Shown piece after piece: positions 16,296-24,477 of a stretch of DNA of 64,000 bases (its first letter is position 1; each line of letters begins with the position of its first letter). Below the pieces are notes generated by a model. That model saw nothing but the letters and a program-made list of their open reading frames with translations, was not told where the DNA came from and did no database searches. Source of the DNA: an uncultured Lachnospiraceae bacterium (GTDB lineage: Bacteria > Bacillota > Clostridia > Lachnospirales > Lachnospiraceae); assembly GCA_902783375.1 (NCBI GenBank), contig CACZQN010000043.1, positions 1 through 64,000 on the forward strand. Reading direction: 5' to 3'. Position numbers and translations under genes: made by a program.

Positions 16296-16637
16296 ATGTC
16301 GGATGAGTATCTGGTGCTGCATGCGGCGCCGACGCTGGCGGGGCTGAAGACTGGAAATCTATTTGCGGTTCAGCGGGAGGATCTGACGGCGGATGCGGAA
16401 GGGACTGCGCTTCTGCATGCAGAGCTGGAACGGCTGAATCAGTTCCTTGTGCCGAAAGGCCTGCATGCTATCTCTGCCAGAAATAAGAGAGGGAAGCAGA
16501 TGATCTATCTGTATCGGCTGCAGGCGCTTGCGAAAGATCTTGCAGGATCGGTGGCGGCAAGAATCCTGTCAGAGAAAGGCTATCCGGTGTGGAATCCTGC
16601 ACGGCCGGCTTTCTTGATCTTTTTTAAGATTGAATAG
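16296..16637 (+). CDS. Short DUF3793-like protein (C-terminus apparently missing)
   Basis: 113 residues. LHAAPTLAGLKTGNLFAV followed by LNQFLVPKGLHAISARNKRGKQMIYLYRLQALAKDL resembles the N-terminal half of DUF3793, a clostridial family of roughly 180-200 residues often near ferrous-iron transport and flavodoxin genes. The C-terminal block with PHEIG and clustered cysteines is absent: after SEKGYPVW the protein drifts into an unrelated tail (NPARPAFLIFFKIE) and stops. It may be a truncated gene still under a metal-responsive promoter. GGGAGGG precedes the ATG. Confidence 0.6.
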   Translation: MSDEYLVLHAAPTLAGLKTGNLFAVQREDLTADAEGTALLHAELERLNQFLVPKGLHAISARNKRGKQMIYLYRLQALAKDLAGSVAARILSEKGYPVWNPARPAFLIFFKIE

Positions 16638-16651
16638 ATAAATTCTTTGGG

Positions 16652-16680
16652 TTGACAGATCCTCCTTTTTGATCTAAACT
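16652..16680 (+). promoter_or_regulatory. Promoter of the T-box operon
   Basis: TTGACA (16652-16657), 17-base spacer, TAAACT (16675-16680), directly before the T-box leader. Confidence 0.65.
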
Positions 16681-16687
16681 GTCATCC

Positions 16688-16977
16688 ATAAGCGAAATGC
16701 TGTGAAGGTATTATGGGAGCTGAAAGCTGTTTCAGAGAGCCGGCGGATGGTGCGAGCCGGTACGTGCGCAGCCGCCCAGTCTCGTACCGGAGCAGGTCTC
16801 CTGAACAGGCGGAGATGCCGGTAAGGAGACCCGGAGGATCCCGTTATCATGGTCAGGTGCTTGATGGAGTGCCAAAGAGAGGCCGCATTTGCGGCAACGT
16901 GGGTGGTACCGCGGCAAGGAGAAATCTAAGTCGTCCCTGTGGTCAGTTCGTGAACGGCCGCAAGGGGCTATTTTTTT
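16688..16977 (+). promoter_or_regulatory. T-box riboswitch leader, probably sensing uncharged tRNA-Leu
   Basis: Stem I contains AGAGAGCCGG...GGATGGTGCGAGCCGG (16734-16760). The T-box core GGGTGGTACCGCGG is at 16901-16914, preceded by a stem III (GGCCGCATTTGCGGC). The terminator stem is 16933-16942 / 16958-16968 followed by seven T (16971-16977). A candidate specifier is CTC (Leu) at 16798-16800 just before CTGAAC. The UGGU bulge expects a tRNA discriminator A, which fits tRNA-Leu and argues against the overlapping reading TCC (Ser, discriminator G). Class certain, amino acid tentative. Confidence 0.92.
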
Positions 16978-17024
16978 GCGGAAAGAGCCGCAGAAACCGG
17001 AAAGGGAGAAAAGGAGTAAAGAGA

Positions 17025-18434
17025 ATGAAGACAGTCAAAGTGGTAGATATGACCCTGAGAGAACTGGATACGGTCCGGGGCAATGCCTTGACATTCAAGG
17101 AGAAGCTGGAAGTTGCGAGAGCACTTGACCGGCTGAAAGTAGATGTGGTGGAGCTTGCACCGATCGGGGAGAGCAAGGCAGAGCAGCTGGCGAACCGGAC
17201 AATCGCGGGCATCATCACACAGACTATCTCGGCAGCCGTGGATGCAGCAGCCGGCAATGTCGACGAGACCTGGGAGAGCATCAAGAGTGCGGTCAGACCA
17301 CAGCTGAACATCGTTGCTCCGGTTTCGACGGTTCAGATGGAATATGCCTGTAGTATGAAAGCACCTGCCATGGCAGCTGCGATCGAAGAGCAGGTGAAGA
17401 AAGCAAGATTTCACTGCGAACAGGTCGAATTTTCGGCAGTGGACGCAACCAGAGCCGAGATGGATTTCCTCTGCGCAGTGATTGACAAGGCAATTGCAGC
17501 CGGTGCGGGGAAGATTACTCTGTGCGATACAGCAGGAATCATGATGCCGGATGAATTTGCAGCTTTTGTCCATGAAGTCATGGACAGTGTTCCGGCCATC
17601 AAAAATGTGGAACTCTATGTCCAGGTCTCCGATGCCATGAGCATGGGTATCGCGTGCGCGGCAGCAGCAGTGGCGCAGGGCGCAGCAGGGATCAAATGTA
17701 CCGCTGTTCCGGCAGGAATGCCGACCCTCGAGCAGTTCACCAGATTTGTCGAAGTGAAGGGACCGGGCATGGGGATTCAGTCCGGCATCCGCAAGACAGA
17801 ACTGAACCGGACCGTCAGCCAGCTGAAATGGATCCTGCAGCCGAAAGAGGAAGAGGGAACCAGAGGCATGGTCACCGCAGATGCTGCAGCCTCCAATGTG
17901 GTGCTCGACAGCAACGATGACATCAGCGAAGTGATCAAGGTAATCAGACAGCTCGGCTATGATCTCTCCGATGAGGATAATGTCAAAGTCTATGAGGCGT
18001 TCCGCCGCGTGGCTGACAAGAAGCATTTCGTCGGGACCAGAGAACTGGATTCCATCGTCGCAAGCACAGCCCTGCAGGTTCCGTCCACATACCGCATCGA
18101 GAACTATGTGATCAACAGCGGCAACGTGATCACGGCGACAGCAAATATCCTGCTCGAGAAGAACGGGGAGAAGATCCGCGGCGTCGGCGTCGGCGACGGC
18201 CCGATCGATGCAGCGTTCCTTGCCATTGAACAGATCATCGGACACCGCTATGAACTGGATGATTTCCAGATCCAGACGGTCACGGAAGGCCGTGACGCCA
18301 TGGGCAGCGCACTCGTGAAACTGCGGGCAGACGGAAGAGTCTACTCGGGTACCGGCATCTCGACCGATATCATCGGTGCGTCGATCCGGGCTTATATCAG
18401 TGCACTGAACAAGATTGTTTACGAAGAGGCCTAA
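17025..18434 (+). CDS. LeuA-like protein with degenerate catalytic site
   Basis: 469 residues from ATG 17025 (AAGGAGTAAAGAG upstream); the frame is open further upstream but only through the T-box. A DRE-TIM barrel of the isopropylmalate/homocitrate synthase family is followed by a LeuA allosteric domain (about 350-469, GVGVGDGPIDAAF, AYISALN). Key residues are missing: TTLRDGEQ is MTLRELD (residues 9-15), the metal-binding HCHND is VQVSD (His positions are Val199 and Val201), and the NGIGERAGN loop is AVPAGMP. It is unlikely to be a normal isopropylmalate synthase. First gene of the T-box operon. Confidence 0.8.
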   Translation: MKTVKVVDMTLRELDTVRGNALTFKEKLEVARALDRLKVDVVELAPIGESKAEQLANRTIAGIITQTISAAVDAAAGNVDETWESIKSAVRPQLNIVAPVSTVQMEYACSMKAPAMAAAIEEQVKKARFHCEQVEFSAVDATRAEMDFLCAVIDKAIAAGAGKITLCDTAGIMMPDEFAAFVHEVMDSVPAIKNVELYVQVSDAMSMGIACAAAAVAQGAAGIKCTAVPAGMPTLEQFTRFVEVKGPGMGIQSGIRKTELNRTVSQLKWILQPKEEEGTRGMVTADAAASNVVLDSNDDISEVIKVIRQLGYDLSDEDNVKVYEAFRRVADKKHFVGTRELDSIVASTALQVPSTYRIENYVINSGNVITATANILLEKNGEKIRGVGVGDGPIDAAFLAIEQIIGHRYELDDFQIQTVTEGRDAMGSALVKLRADGRVYSGTGISTDIIGASIRAYISALNKIVYEEA

Positions 18435-18466
18435 GTCGGCAGATAGCGAGTGGTGGAGAATAGAAG

Positions 18467-20968
18467 ATGATGAAATTAGCATTTTCAATCAGAAGCTGGG
18501 ATTCTTTTTCCTGGGATGATTTTATGGATATTGCAAAAGATACGGGGATGAAGGGCATCGAGATCTACGATGTCGCAAACCCGATCTTTGCAGGAAAGAA
18601 CAGCCCGACGAATCCGGAGAGAGCCGGATCCGTCAGACGGCGGCTGATGAACATGGGACTTACCGTACCGTCCCTGTCGACGGTCGGCGATTTTACCGAT
18701 ACAGATTTTGTACAGGAACTGACGGAATGCATCGAGGTGGCGGTCAATCTCGGAATCGAGAACATTACGATTCATACCCGCTGCGAGGATCAGGAAGTTG
18801 CTGCGGAATGTGTCAGCTACCTGCTGAAGATCGTCGGGGATGCACCGGTGTCTCTTCTCGTGGAGACAACCAGAGCCTATGCGGATACCGCGAGACTGCG
18901 CGATCTGCTGAACCGCTTTGCGGATGACAGACTGGCTGCATCCTGGGATATGTATACGACCTGCGCACTGAATGGGGAAGAGGCGGAGACAACCATCACC
19001 AATCTGGGTGCCTATGTCCGTCACGTACATGTCAACGACTACAGAATTGCGGATGGCGAGGTGATTCCGGAACTCATGGGAGAAGGGGAACTCCCGATGC
19101 AGGATCTGATGAACGCGCTTCGTTCCATCAATTATGATGGTTTTATTTCCCTCGAATGGAATCCGGACTGGGAGCCGGGACTCTCGGATATCGAGATCAT
19201 CCTGACGCATTTTGCGAGCCAGATGAGCCGGTACGAGAGCACAAGACGTGCGAAGAAGCATCTCTACTGGAACAACCGCCACACCGGAACCTATGTCTGG
19301 AAGAAGGAGACGCTGATCGACAAGACCTTCTCACAGGTTCTGGATACGATGGTGGAGGAGTATCCGGACCAGCTTGCCGTGAAATTCACAACGCTGGATT
19401 ATACCCGGACCTACAGCCAGTTCCGAGATGACGTGGATGAGTTTGCGAGAGCACTGGTTGCCATGGGCGTCAAGGCAGGCTCCAAGGTCACGATCTGGGC
19501 GACCAATGTGCCGCAGTGGTTCCTGACCTTCTGGGCTGCGACAAAGATCGGTGCGGTCCTCGTGACGATGAACACGGCTTACAAGATCCACGAGGCGGAA
19601 TATCTGCTGCGTCAGTCTGACACGCACACCCTTGTCATGATCGAGGGCTACCGCGATTCCAATTATAAGGAAATCGTCCACGAGCTCTGCCCGGAGCTTG
19701 ACAATACAAAAGAAGGAGAGCGGCTGCACAGCAAGCGGCTGCCGTTCCTGAGAAATGTCATCACCGTCGGTTTCCGCATGAAGGGTGCGACGACCTGGGA
19801 TGAGGCCCTGGCGCTTGCACCGAAGACACCGATGGAAGAGATCAAGCGGATGGCTGCAGCGGTCGATGTCAACGACGTCTGCAACATGCAGTACACATCC
19901 GGAACCACCGGCTTCCCGAAGGGCGTCATGCTGACACACTACAACATTGTCAACGACGGAAAGGCCATCGGCGATGCGATGGATCTGTCCACGGCGGACC
20001 GCATGATGATCCAGGTGCCGATGTTCCACTGCTTCGGCATGGTGCTGGCGATGACAGCAACCATGACCCACGGCGGAACAATCCTGCCGCTCCCGTATTT
20101 CTCACCGAAGAGTTCGCTTGCCTGCATCCACAACGAACACATCACCGCCTTCCACGGCGTGCCGACCATGTTCATCGCGATGCTGTCGCATCCGGACTTC
20201 GAGAAGACGGATTTCAGCTACATGCGGACCGGTATCATGGCAGGAAGCCCGTGCCCGATCGCAGTCATGCGTGAGGTCGTCGATAAGATGAACATGACGG
20301 AGATCGTCATCGTCTACGGCCAGACAGAGGCGAGCCCGGGCTGTACCGTCAGCCACACCACGGATCCGCTGGAAGTCCGCGTGACCACCGTCGGCTCTGC
20401 CTTCCCGGAGGTGGAATGCAAGATCGTCGATCCGGAGACCGGAGAGGACTGCCCGGACGAAGTCATCGGAGAATTTGTTGCCCGCGGCTACAACATCATG
20501 AAGGGCTACTATAAGATGCCGAAGGCAACGGAAGCTGCCATCGACAAGGATGGCTGGCTCCACACCGGTGACCTGGCCTGCCGGACACCGGAAGGAAACT
20601 ACAGGATCACAGGCCGCCTGAAGGACATGATCATCCGCGGCGGTGAGAATATTTATCCGAAAGAAATCGAAGAATTCATCTACACCCATCCGAAGGTCAG
20701 CGATGTACAGGTCATCGGTGTCCCGGACAAGGCGATGGGCGAGGAGATCATGGCCTGCATCATCCTGAAGGAGGGCGAGACCATGACGGAAGAAGAGATG
20801 AAGACCTTTGTCCGCGAGCACATGGCGAAGCACAAAGTGCCGAAGTATGTGGAATTCGTGGACGGCTTCCCGATGAACGACGCCGGGAAGATTCAGAAAT
20901 ATAAGATGCGCGAGCAGGCGGTCGAGAAACTGGGACTGCAGAAGGACGCGGCCATCGAGACTGCGTGA
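18467..20968 (+). CDS. Fusion of TIM-barrel sugar isomerase/epimerase and AMP-binding acyl-CoA ligase
   Basis: 833 residues in one uninterrupted frame. Residues 1-265 are a xylose-isomerase-like TIM barrel with a plausible metal set: Glu in LLVETT, Asp in ASWDMYT, His in HVHVND, Glu in SLEWNP. Residues about 285-825 are an ANL-superfamily ligase: YTSGTTGFPKGV (from 476), VYGQTEASPG, GWLHTGDLA, GRLKDMIIRGGENIYP, and a C-terminal catalytic Lys in GKIQKYKMRE. The ligase half resembles medium-chain fatty acyl-CoA synthetases. It lies 32 bases behind the LeuA-like gene, so T-box control probably covers both. Substrate unknown. Confidence 0.85.
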   Translation: MMKLAFSIRSWDSFSWDDFMDIAKDTGMKGIEIYDVANPIFAGKNSPTNPERAGSVRRRLMNMGLTVPSLSTVGDFTDTDFVQELTECIEVAVNLGIENITIHTRCEDQEVAAECVSYLLKIVGDAPVSLLVETTRAYADTARLRDLLNRFADDRLAASWDMYTTCALNGEEAETTITNLGAYVRHVHVNDYRIADGEVIPELMGEGELPMQDLMNALRSINYDGFISLEWNPDWEPGLSDIEIILTHFASQMSRYESTRRAKKHLYWNNRHTGTYVWKKETLIDKTFSQVLDTMVEEYPDQLAVKFTTLDYTRTYSQFRDDVDEFARALVAMGVKAGSKVTIWATNVPQWFLTFWAATKIGAVLVTMNTAYKIHEAEYLLRQSDTHTLVMIEGYRDSNYKEIVHELCPELDNTKEGERLHSKRLPFLRNVITVGFRMKGATTWDEALALAPKTPMEEIKRMAAAVDVNDVCNMQYTSGTTGFPKGVMLTHYNIVNDGKAIGDAMDLSTADRMMIQVPMFHCFGMVLAMTATMTHGGTILPLPYFSPKSSLACIHNEHITAFHGVPTMFIAMLSHPDFEKTDFSYMRTGIMAGSPCPIAVMREVVDKMNMTEIVIVYGQTEASPGCTVSHTTDPLEVRVTTVGSAFPEVECKIVDPETGEDCPDEVIGEFVARGYNIMKGYYKMPKATEAAIDKDGWLHTGDLACRTPEGNYRITGRLKDMIIRGGENIYPKEIEEFIYTHPKVSDVQVIGVPDKAMGEEIMACIILKEGETMTEEEMKTFVREHMAKHKVPKYVEFVDGFPMNDAGKIQKYKMREQAVEKLGLQKDAAIETA

Positions 20969-21000
20969 CGGAAGACACTGCCGGCATGGCGCAGGGAGAA

Positions 21001-21028
21001 GGAGGGTACTTGTCAGTACCCTCCTTTT
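21001..21028 (+). terminator. Intrinsic terminator of the T-box operon
   Basis: GGAGGGTAC (21001-21009) / GTACCCTCC (21016-21024) followed by TTTTG. Confidence 0.85.
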
Positions 21029-21122
21029 GTGGTATGCTTAAAGGTGTTTTTATGCCCTGAAATCATGAAAGTTCAGGGATCACAGAAATCAAGAAAGACG
21101 TATGGCAGGTTAATTGCAGTTT

Positions 21123-21920
21123 ATGAACAAGAAGATCATTACGGTCAAGGTCGGTACCTCGACCATCACAAACGAGAATGGAAGTATCAATCTGCGGGTG
21201 CTCGACCGGCTCTGCCGGGTCCTTTCGGAGATCGAGAGCATGGGATACCAGGTGGTGCTTGTCTCCTCCGGCGCGATTGCGGTCGGCGTGAACAAGATGC
21301 GCCTCTCCCACAAGCCGCAGGAACTGCCGCTGAAGCAGGCGGCAGCGGCGGTCGGACAGTGTGAGCTGATGCATCTCTATGACAAGCTGTTCGGCGAGTA
21401 CGGGAAGATGGTTGCCCAGATCCTCTTCACCAGTGAAGATCTGGCGGAAGAGAAGAAGCGGGAGAATCTGTCCAACACCCTGACGGCGCTGCTGGCGAAC
21501 GGGATCATCCCGATCATCAACGAGAACGACTCGATTTCCTCCGCGGAGATTGAATCGGACAAGAAGATCTTCGGTGATAACGATATGCTTTCCGCGCTGG
21601 TCGCCGGCTTTATCGGCGCCGGAAAGCTGATCATCCTTTCGGATATCGAGGGCTTGTTTGATTCCAATCCGAGAACGAATCCGGAAGCGAAGCGGATCGA
21701 GAAAGTAGAACGGGTTACAGACGAAATCATTGCACTTGCAGATGGAGCAGGGTCCACCCGGGGAACCGGCGGGATGGTGAGCAAGCTGGACGCCGCACGC
21801 TATGCGACGGAACAGGGAATTGACATGTGGATTACGCTGGGGGCCAATCCGGAAGGACTCTACGATATTGTAGATGGCAAAGCTGTCGGCACATGGTTTG
21901 TCGGCAGGGATGTGGAGTGA
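21123..21920 (+). CDS. proB: Glutamate 5-kinase, short form
   Basis: 265 residues from ATG 21123 (a TTG at 21114 is an alternative). ITVKVGTSTITNENG, VLVSSGAIAVGVNKM, INENDSIS and GTGGMVSKLDAARYA are glutamate kinase motifs. It phosphorylates glutamate in the first step of proline synthesis. The C-terminal PUA domain found in many ProB proteins is absent, and no proA follows; the next gene is gdpP. Confidence 0.93.
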   Translation: MNKKIITVKVGTSTITNENGSINLRVLDRLCRVLSEIESMGYQVVLVSSGAIAVGVNKMRLSHKPQELPLKQAAAAVGQCELMHLYDKLFGEYGKMVAQILFTSEDLAEEKKRENLSNTLTALLANGIIPIINENDSISSAEIESDKKIFGDNDMLSALVAGFIGAGKLIILSDIEGLFDSNPRTNPEAKRIEKVERVTDEIIALADGAGSTRGTGGMVSKLDAARYATEQGIDMWITLGANPEGLYDIVDGKAVGTWFVGRDVE

Positions 21921-21924
21921 GCTG

Positions 21925-23976
21925 ATGAGCAGGACAAAAAAAGAAGATGTCAGGCTTTCTGCAAAAGCGAACCGGTACTTCAGCTGGCCGCTGTACCTCT
22001 GGGTCATTCCGGTGCTTGCGGCAGCCATGATCTATCCGCTGGATAAGAAGAGCGCGCTGATCGTGCTGATCGCTGCCGGGATCCAGCTGGCGGTCTCTGC
22101 GGTGATCTATATTTTCCGGAAGCATGGGCTCGAAGAGGAACTGGTGCACTATGCCATGGGCCTTTCGAAGGCGACGAGGCTGATGCTGAAGGAACTGGAT
22201 CTGCCCTATGCGATTCTCGACGGAGAAGGCCGTTTTGTCTGGGTAAATGATGCATTTGCCGAGGTGGTGAATGCGGAGAAGGTGACGAGGTTCTCCGTGT
22301 CGGAATTCTTCCCGGAGATCACCAGAAAGAGCTATCCGAAAGAGGATGCGGAGGCAGAACTGCACCTGGCCTACGGCGAGCAGAATTACCGTGTCGTCCT
22401 GAAGCGGACCATGGATTCGGAGGCTCAGGAGAAGGCCGGAGCGGGAAGGAACCGCTCAGAGTTCGTCTCGATGTACCTCTATGATGAGACGGAGATCATG
22501 TCCCTCATCCATGAGAACGAATCCCAGCGCATGATCATCGGTCTGATCTACATCGATAATTACGATGAGGCGATGGAATCGATCGATGAGGTGCGGCGTT
22601 CCCTTCTCTCTGCACTGATTGAACGTAAGATCGCAAAGTCCATGAGCGGAATCGATGCGATCATCAAGAAACTCGAAAAAGATAAATATCTGATCATTTT
22701 CAAGAGCCAGTATCTGGAAGAGCTGGAAGTCAGCCGCTTCCCGCTGCTCGATGAAGTCCGTGCCGTCAACCTCGGCAACGAAGTGGCCGTCACCGTCAGC
22801 ATCGGTATCGGTATTGAGCACAGTTCCTATATCCAGGAATATGATTTCGCCCGTGCGGCGATCGATCTTGCCCTCGGACGCGGCGGCGACCAGACCGTCA
22901 TCAAGGAAGGCGAGAATATCCGATACTACGGCGGAAAGAGCCAGTCTGTCGAGAAGCAGACCCGCGTGAAGGCGCGTGTCAAGGCGCATGCGCTGAAAGA
23001 ACTGGTCGAGGCCAAGGAGCAGGTGTTCATCATGGGACACCAGATCGGGGATATCGATGTCCTCGGCGCGGCGGTCGGTATCTGGCGGATCTGCCAGACG
23101 CTGGGGACGGAAGCACATATCGTGCTCAATACCATTTCCACCTCCCTGGCGCCGTTTGTGGATCGGTTCAAGGAGAATCAGGAATACCCGGACAACCTGT
23201 TTGTCACAGGCGAGCGTGCCCAGTCCATGGTGAATGAGGATACGATGCTGGTGGTCGTGGACGTGAACAAGCCGTCCTATACAGAGTGTCCGGAGTTGTT
23301 AGAGAGCATCGGCACCATCGTGGTGCTCGACCATCACCGGGCCGGAAGCGAAGTGATCACCAATGCGGTGCTCTCCTATGTGGAGCCTTATGCGTCCTCG
23401 GCCTGTGAGATGGTTGCAGAGGTCCTGCAGTACACCGATGCGAAGGTCAAGCTGAAACCGGTGGAAGCAGATGCCATGTACGGCGGTATTCTGGTGGATA
23501 CGAATAATTTCCAGACCAAGACCGGCGTCAGAACCTTTGAAGCGGTTGCTTTCCTCAGACGGAACGGCGCCGATATTACCCGTGTGCGGAAGCTGTTCCG
23601 TACCGATATGAATGAGTTCAAGTACAAGGCGACCGCCATCAGTACGGCGGAAGTCTTCATGGATCACTACGCATTTGCCAGATGCATCGGAACGGGGATC
23701 CCGAATCCGACCATTCTCGGTGCCCAGGTTGCAAATGAACTGATGGATATCAACCAGATCCGTGCTTCCTTTGTCTTTACCCCTTATCAGGGCAAGACCT
23801 ACATCTCTGCCAGATCCATCGATGAGATGAATGTGCAGGTGGTCATGGAGAAGATCGGCGGAGGCGGCCATATGTCTGTGGCCGGCGCCCAGCTTGCCGG
23901 AACCTCCGTGGACGAGGCCGTGGACATTGTGAAGCAGGTTCTGACCGAAATGCGTGAGAATAAAGAGATCGATTAG
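21925..23976 (+). CDS. gdpP: Cyclic-di-AMP phosphodiesterase GdpP
   Basis: 683 residues from ATG 21925 (TGGAGTGAG upstream). Two membrane helices (about 17-60), a PAS-like segment (LDLPYAILDGEGRFVWVND), a degenerate GGDEF domain (IIGLIYIDNYDEAME), then the DHH/DHHA1 module: MGHQIGDIDVLGAA, VVDVNKPSYTE, VVLDHHRAG and GGGGHMSVAGAQ. It hydrolyses c-di-AMP at the membrane and so affects potassium and osmotic balance. The order gdpP-rplI-dnaB is conserved in Firmicutes. Confidence 0.95.
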   Translation: MSRTKKEDVRLSAKANRYFSWPLYLWVIPVLAAAMIYPLDKKSALIVLIAAGIQLAVSAVIYIFRKHGLEEELVHYAMGLSKATRLMLKELDLPYAILDGEGRFVWVNDAFAEVVNAEKVTRFSVSEFFPEITRKSYPKEDAEAELHLAYGEQNYRVVLKRTMDSEAQEKAGAGRNRSEFVSMYLYDETEIMSLIHENESQRMIIGLIYIDNYDEAMESIDEVRRSLLSALIERKIAKSMSGIDAIIKKLEKDKYLIIFKSQYLEELEVSRFPLLDEVRAVNLGNEVAVTVSIGIGIEHSSYIQEYDFARAAIDLALGRGGDQTVIKEGENIRYYGGKSQSVEKQTRVKARVKAHALKELVEAKEQVFIMGHQIGDIDVLGAAVGIWRICQTLGTEAHIVLNTISTSLAPFVDRFKENQEYPDNLFVTGERAQSMVNEDTMLVVVDVNKPSYTECPELLESIGTIVVLDHHRAGSEVITNAVLSYVEPYASSACEMVAEVLQYTDAKVKLKPVEADAMYGGILVDTNNFQTKTGVRTFEAVAFLRRNGADITRVRKLFRTDMNEFKYKATAISTAEVFMDHYAFARCIGTGIPNPTILGAQVANELMDINQIRASFVFTPYQGKTYISARSIDEMNVQVVMEKIGGGGHMSVAGAQLAGTSVDEAVDIVKQVLTEMRENKEID

Positions 23977-23991
23977 AAAGGAGTTTCAGGG

Positions 23992-24438
23992 ATGCAGATC
24001 ATCTTATTGCAGGATGTCAAATCCGTAGGAAAAAAGGGAGAGATCGTCAAAATCAGTGACGGTTATGCAAGAAATTTTATTATTCCGAAGAAGATGGGGG
24101 TCGAGGCGACGCCGAAGAACCTGAATGATCTGAAGGTCATGAAGGAGCAGGAGGAGAAGCGGCAGAGAGAGCTGCTGGCCCAGGCAAAGGAAGACGGGGC
24201 GAAGATCGCTGCATCGAAGGTACAGCTTTCCATCCGGATGGGGGAAGGCGGCAGAAGCTTCGGTTCGGTTTCCACCAAGGAAATTGCGGACGCAGCGAAG
24301 AAGCAGTGTGGTCTCGAGATCGACAAGAAGAAGATGGTCCTTCAGGATCCGATCAAGGCACCGGGGATCTACCGGATTCCGGTCAAGCTGCATCCGGAAG
24401 TGACAAGTGAGCTGGTGGTGCAGGTCTCTGAGGCCTGA
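23992..24438 (+). CDS. rplI: Ribosomal protein bL9
   Basis: 148 residues. [33 protein letters not shown] is the RNA-binding N-domain; a charged connecting helix (about 42-75) leads to the C-domain with [22 protein letters not shown] precedes it, 15 bases after gdpP. Confidence 0.97.
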   Translation: MQIILLQDVKSVGKKGEIVKISDGYARNFIIPKKMGVEATPKNLNDLKVMKEQEEKRQRELLAQAKEDGAKIAASKVQLSIRMGEGGRSFGSVSTKEIADAAKKQCGLEIDKKKMVLQDPIKAPGIYRIPVKLHPEVTSELVVQVSEA

Positions 24439-24477
24439 TGCGGCCGCCCGGCAAGGAAATGGAGTAGGATACGAACG

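Noticed and set aside
16713..17024. Upstream in-frame extension of the LeuA-like protein
   Set aside because: These codons lie in the T-box leader and its terminator, and the translation is nonsense; ATG 17025 has a good ribosome binding site.
17025..18434. Canonical leuA
   Set aside because: The metal-binding histidines and the RDG motif are replaced, so I do not give it the leuA symbol.
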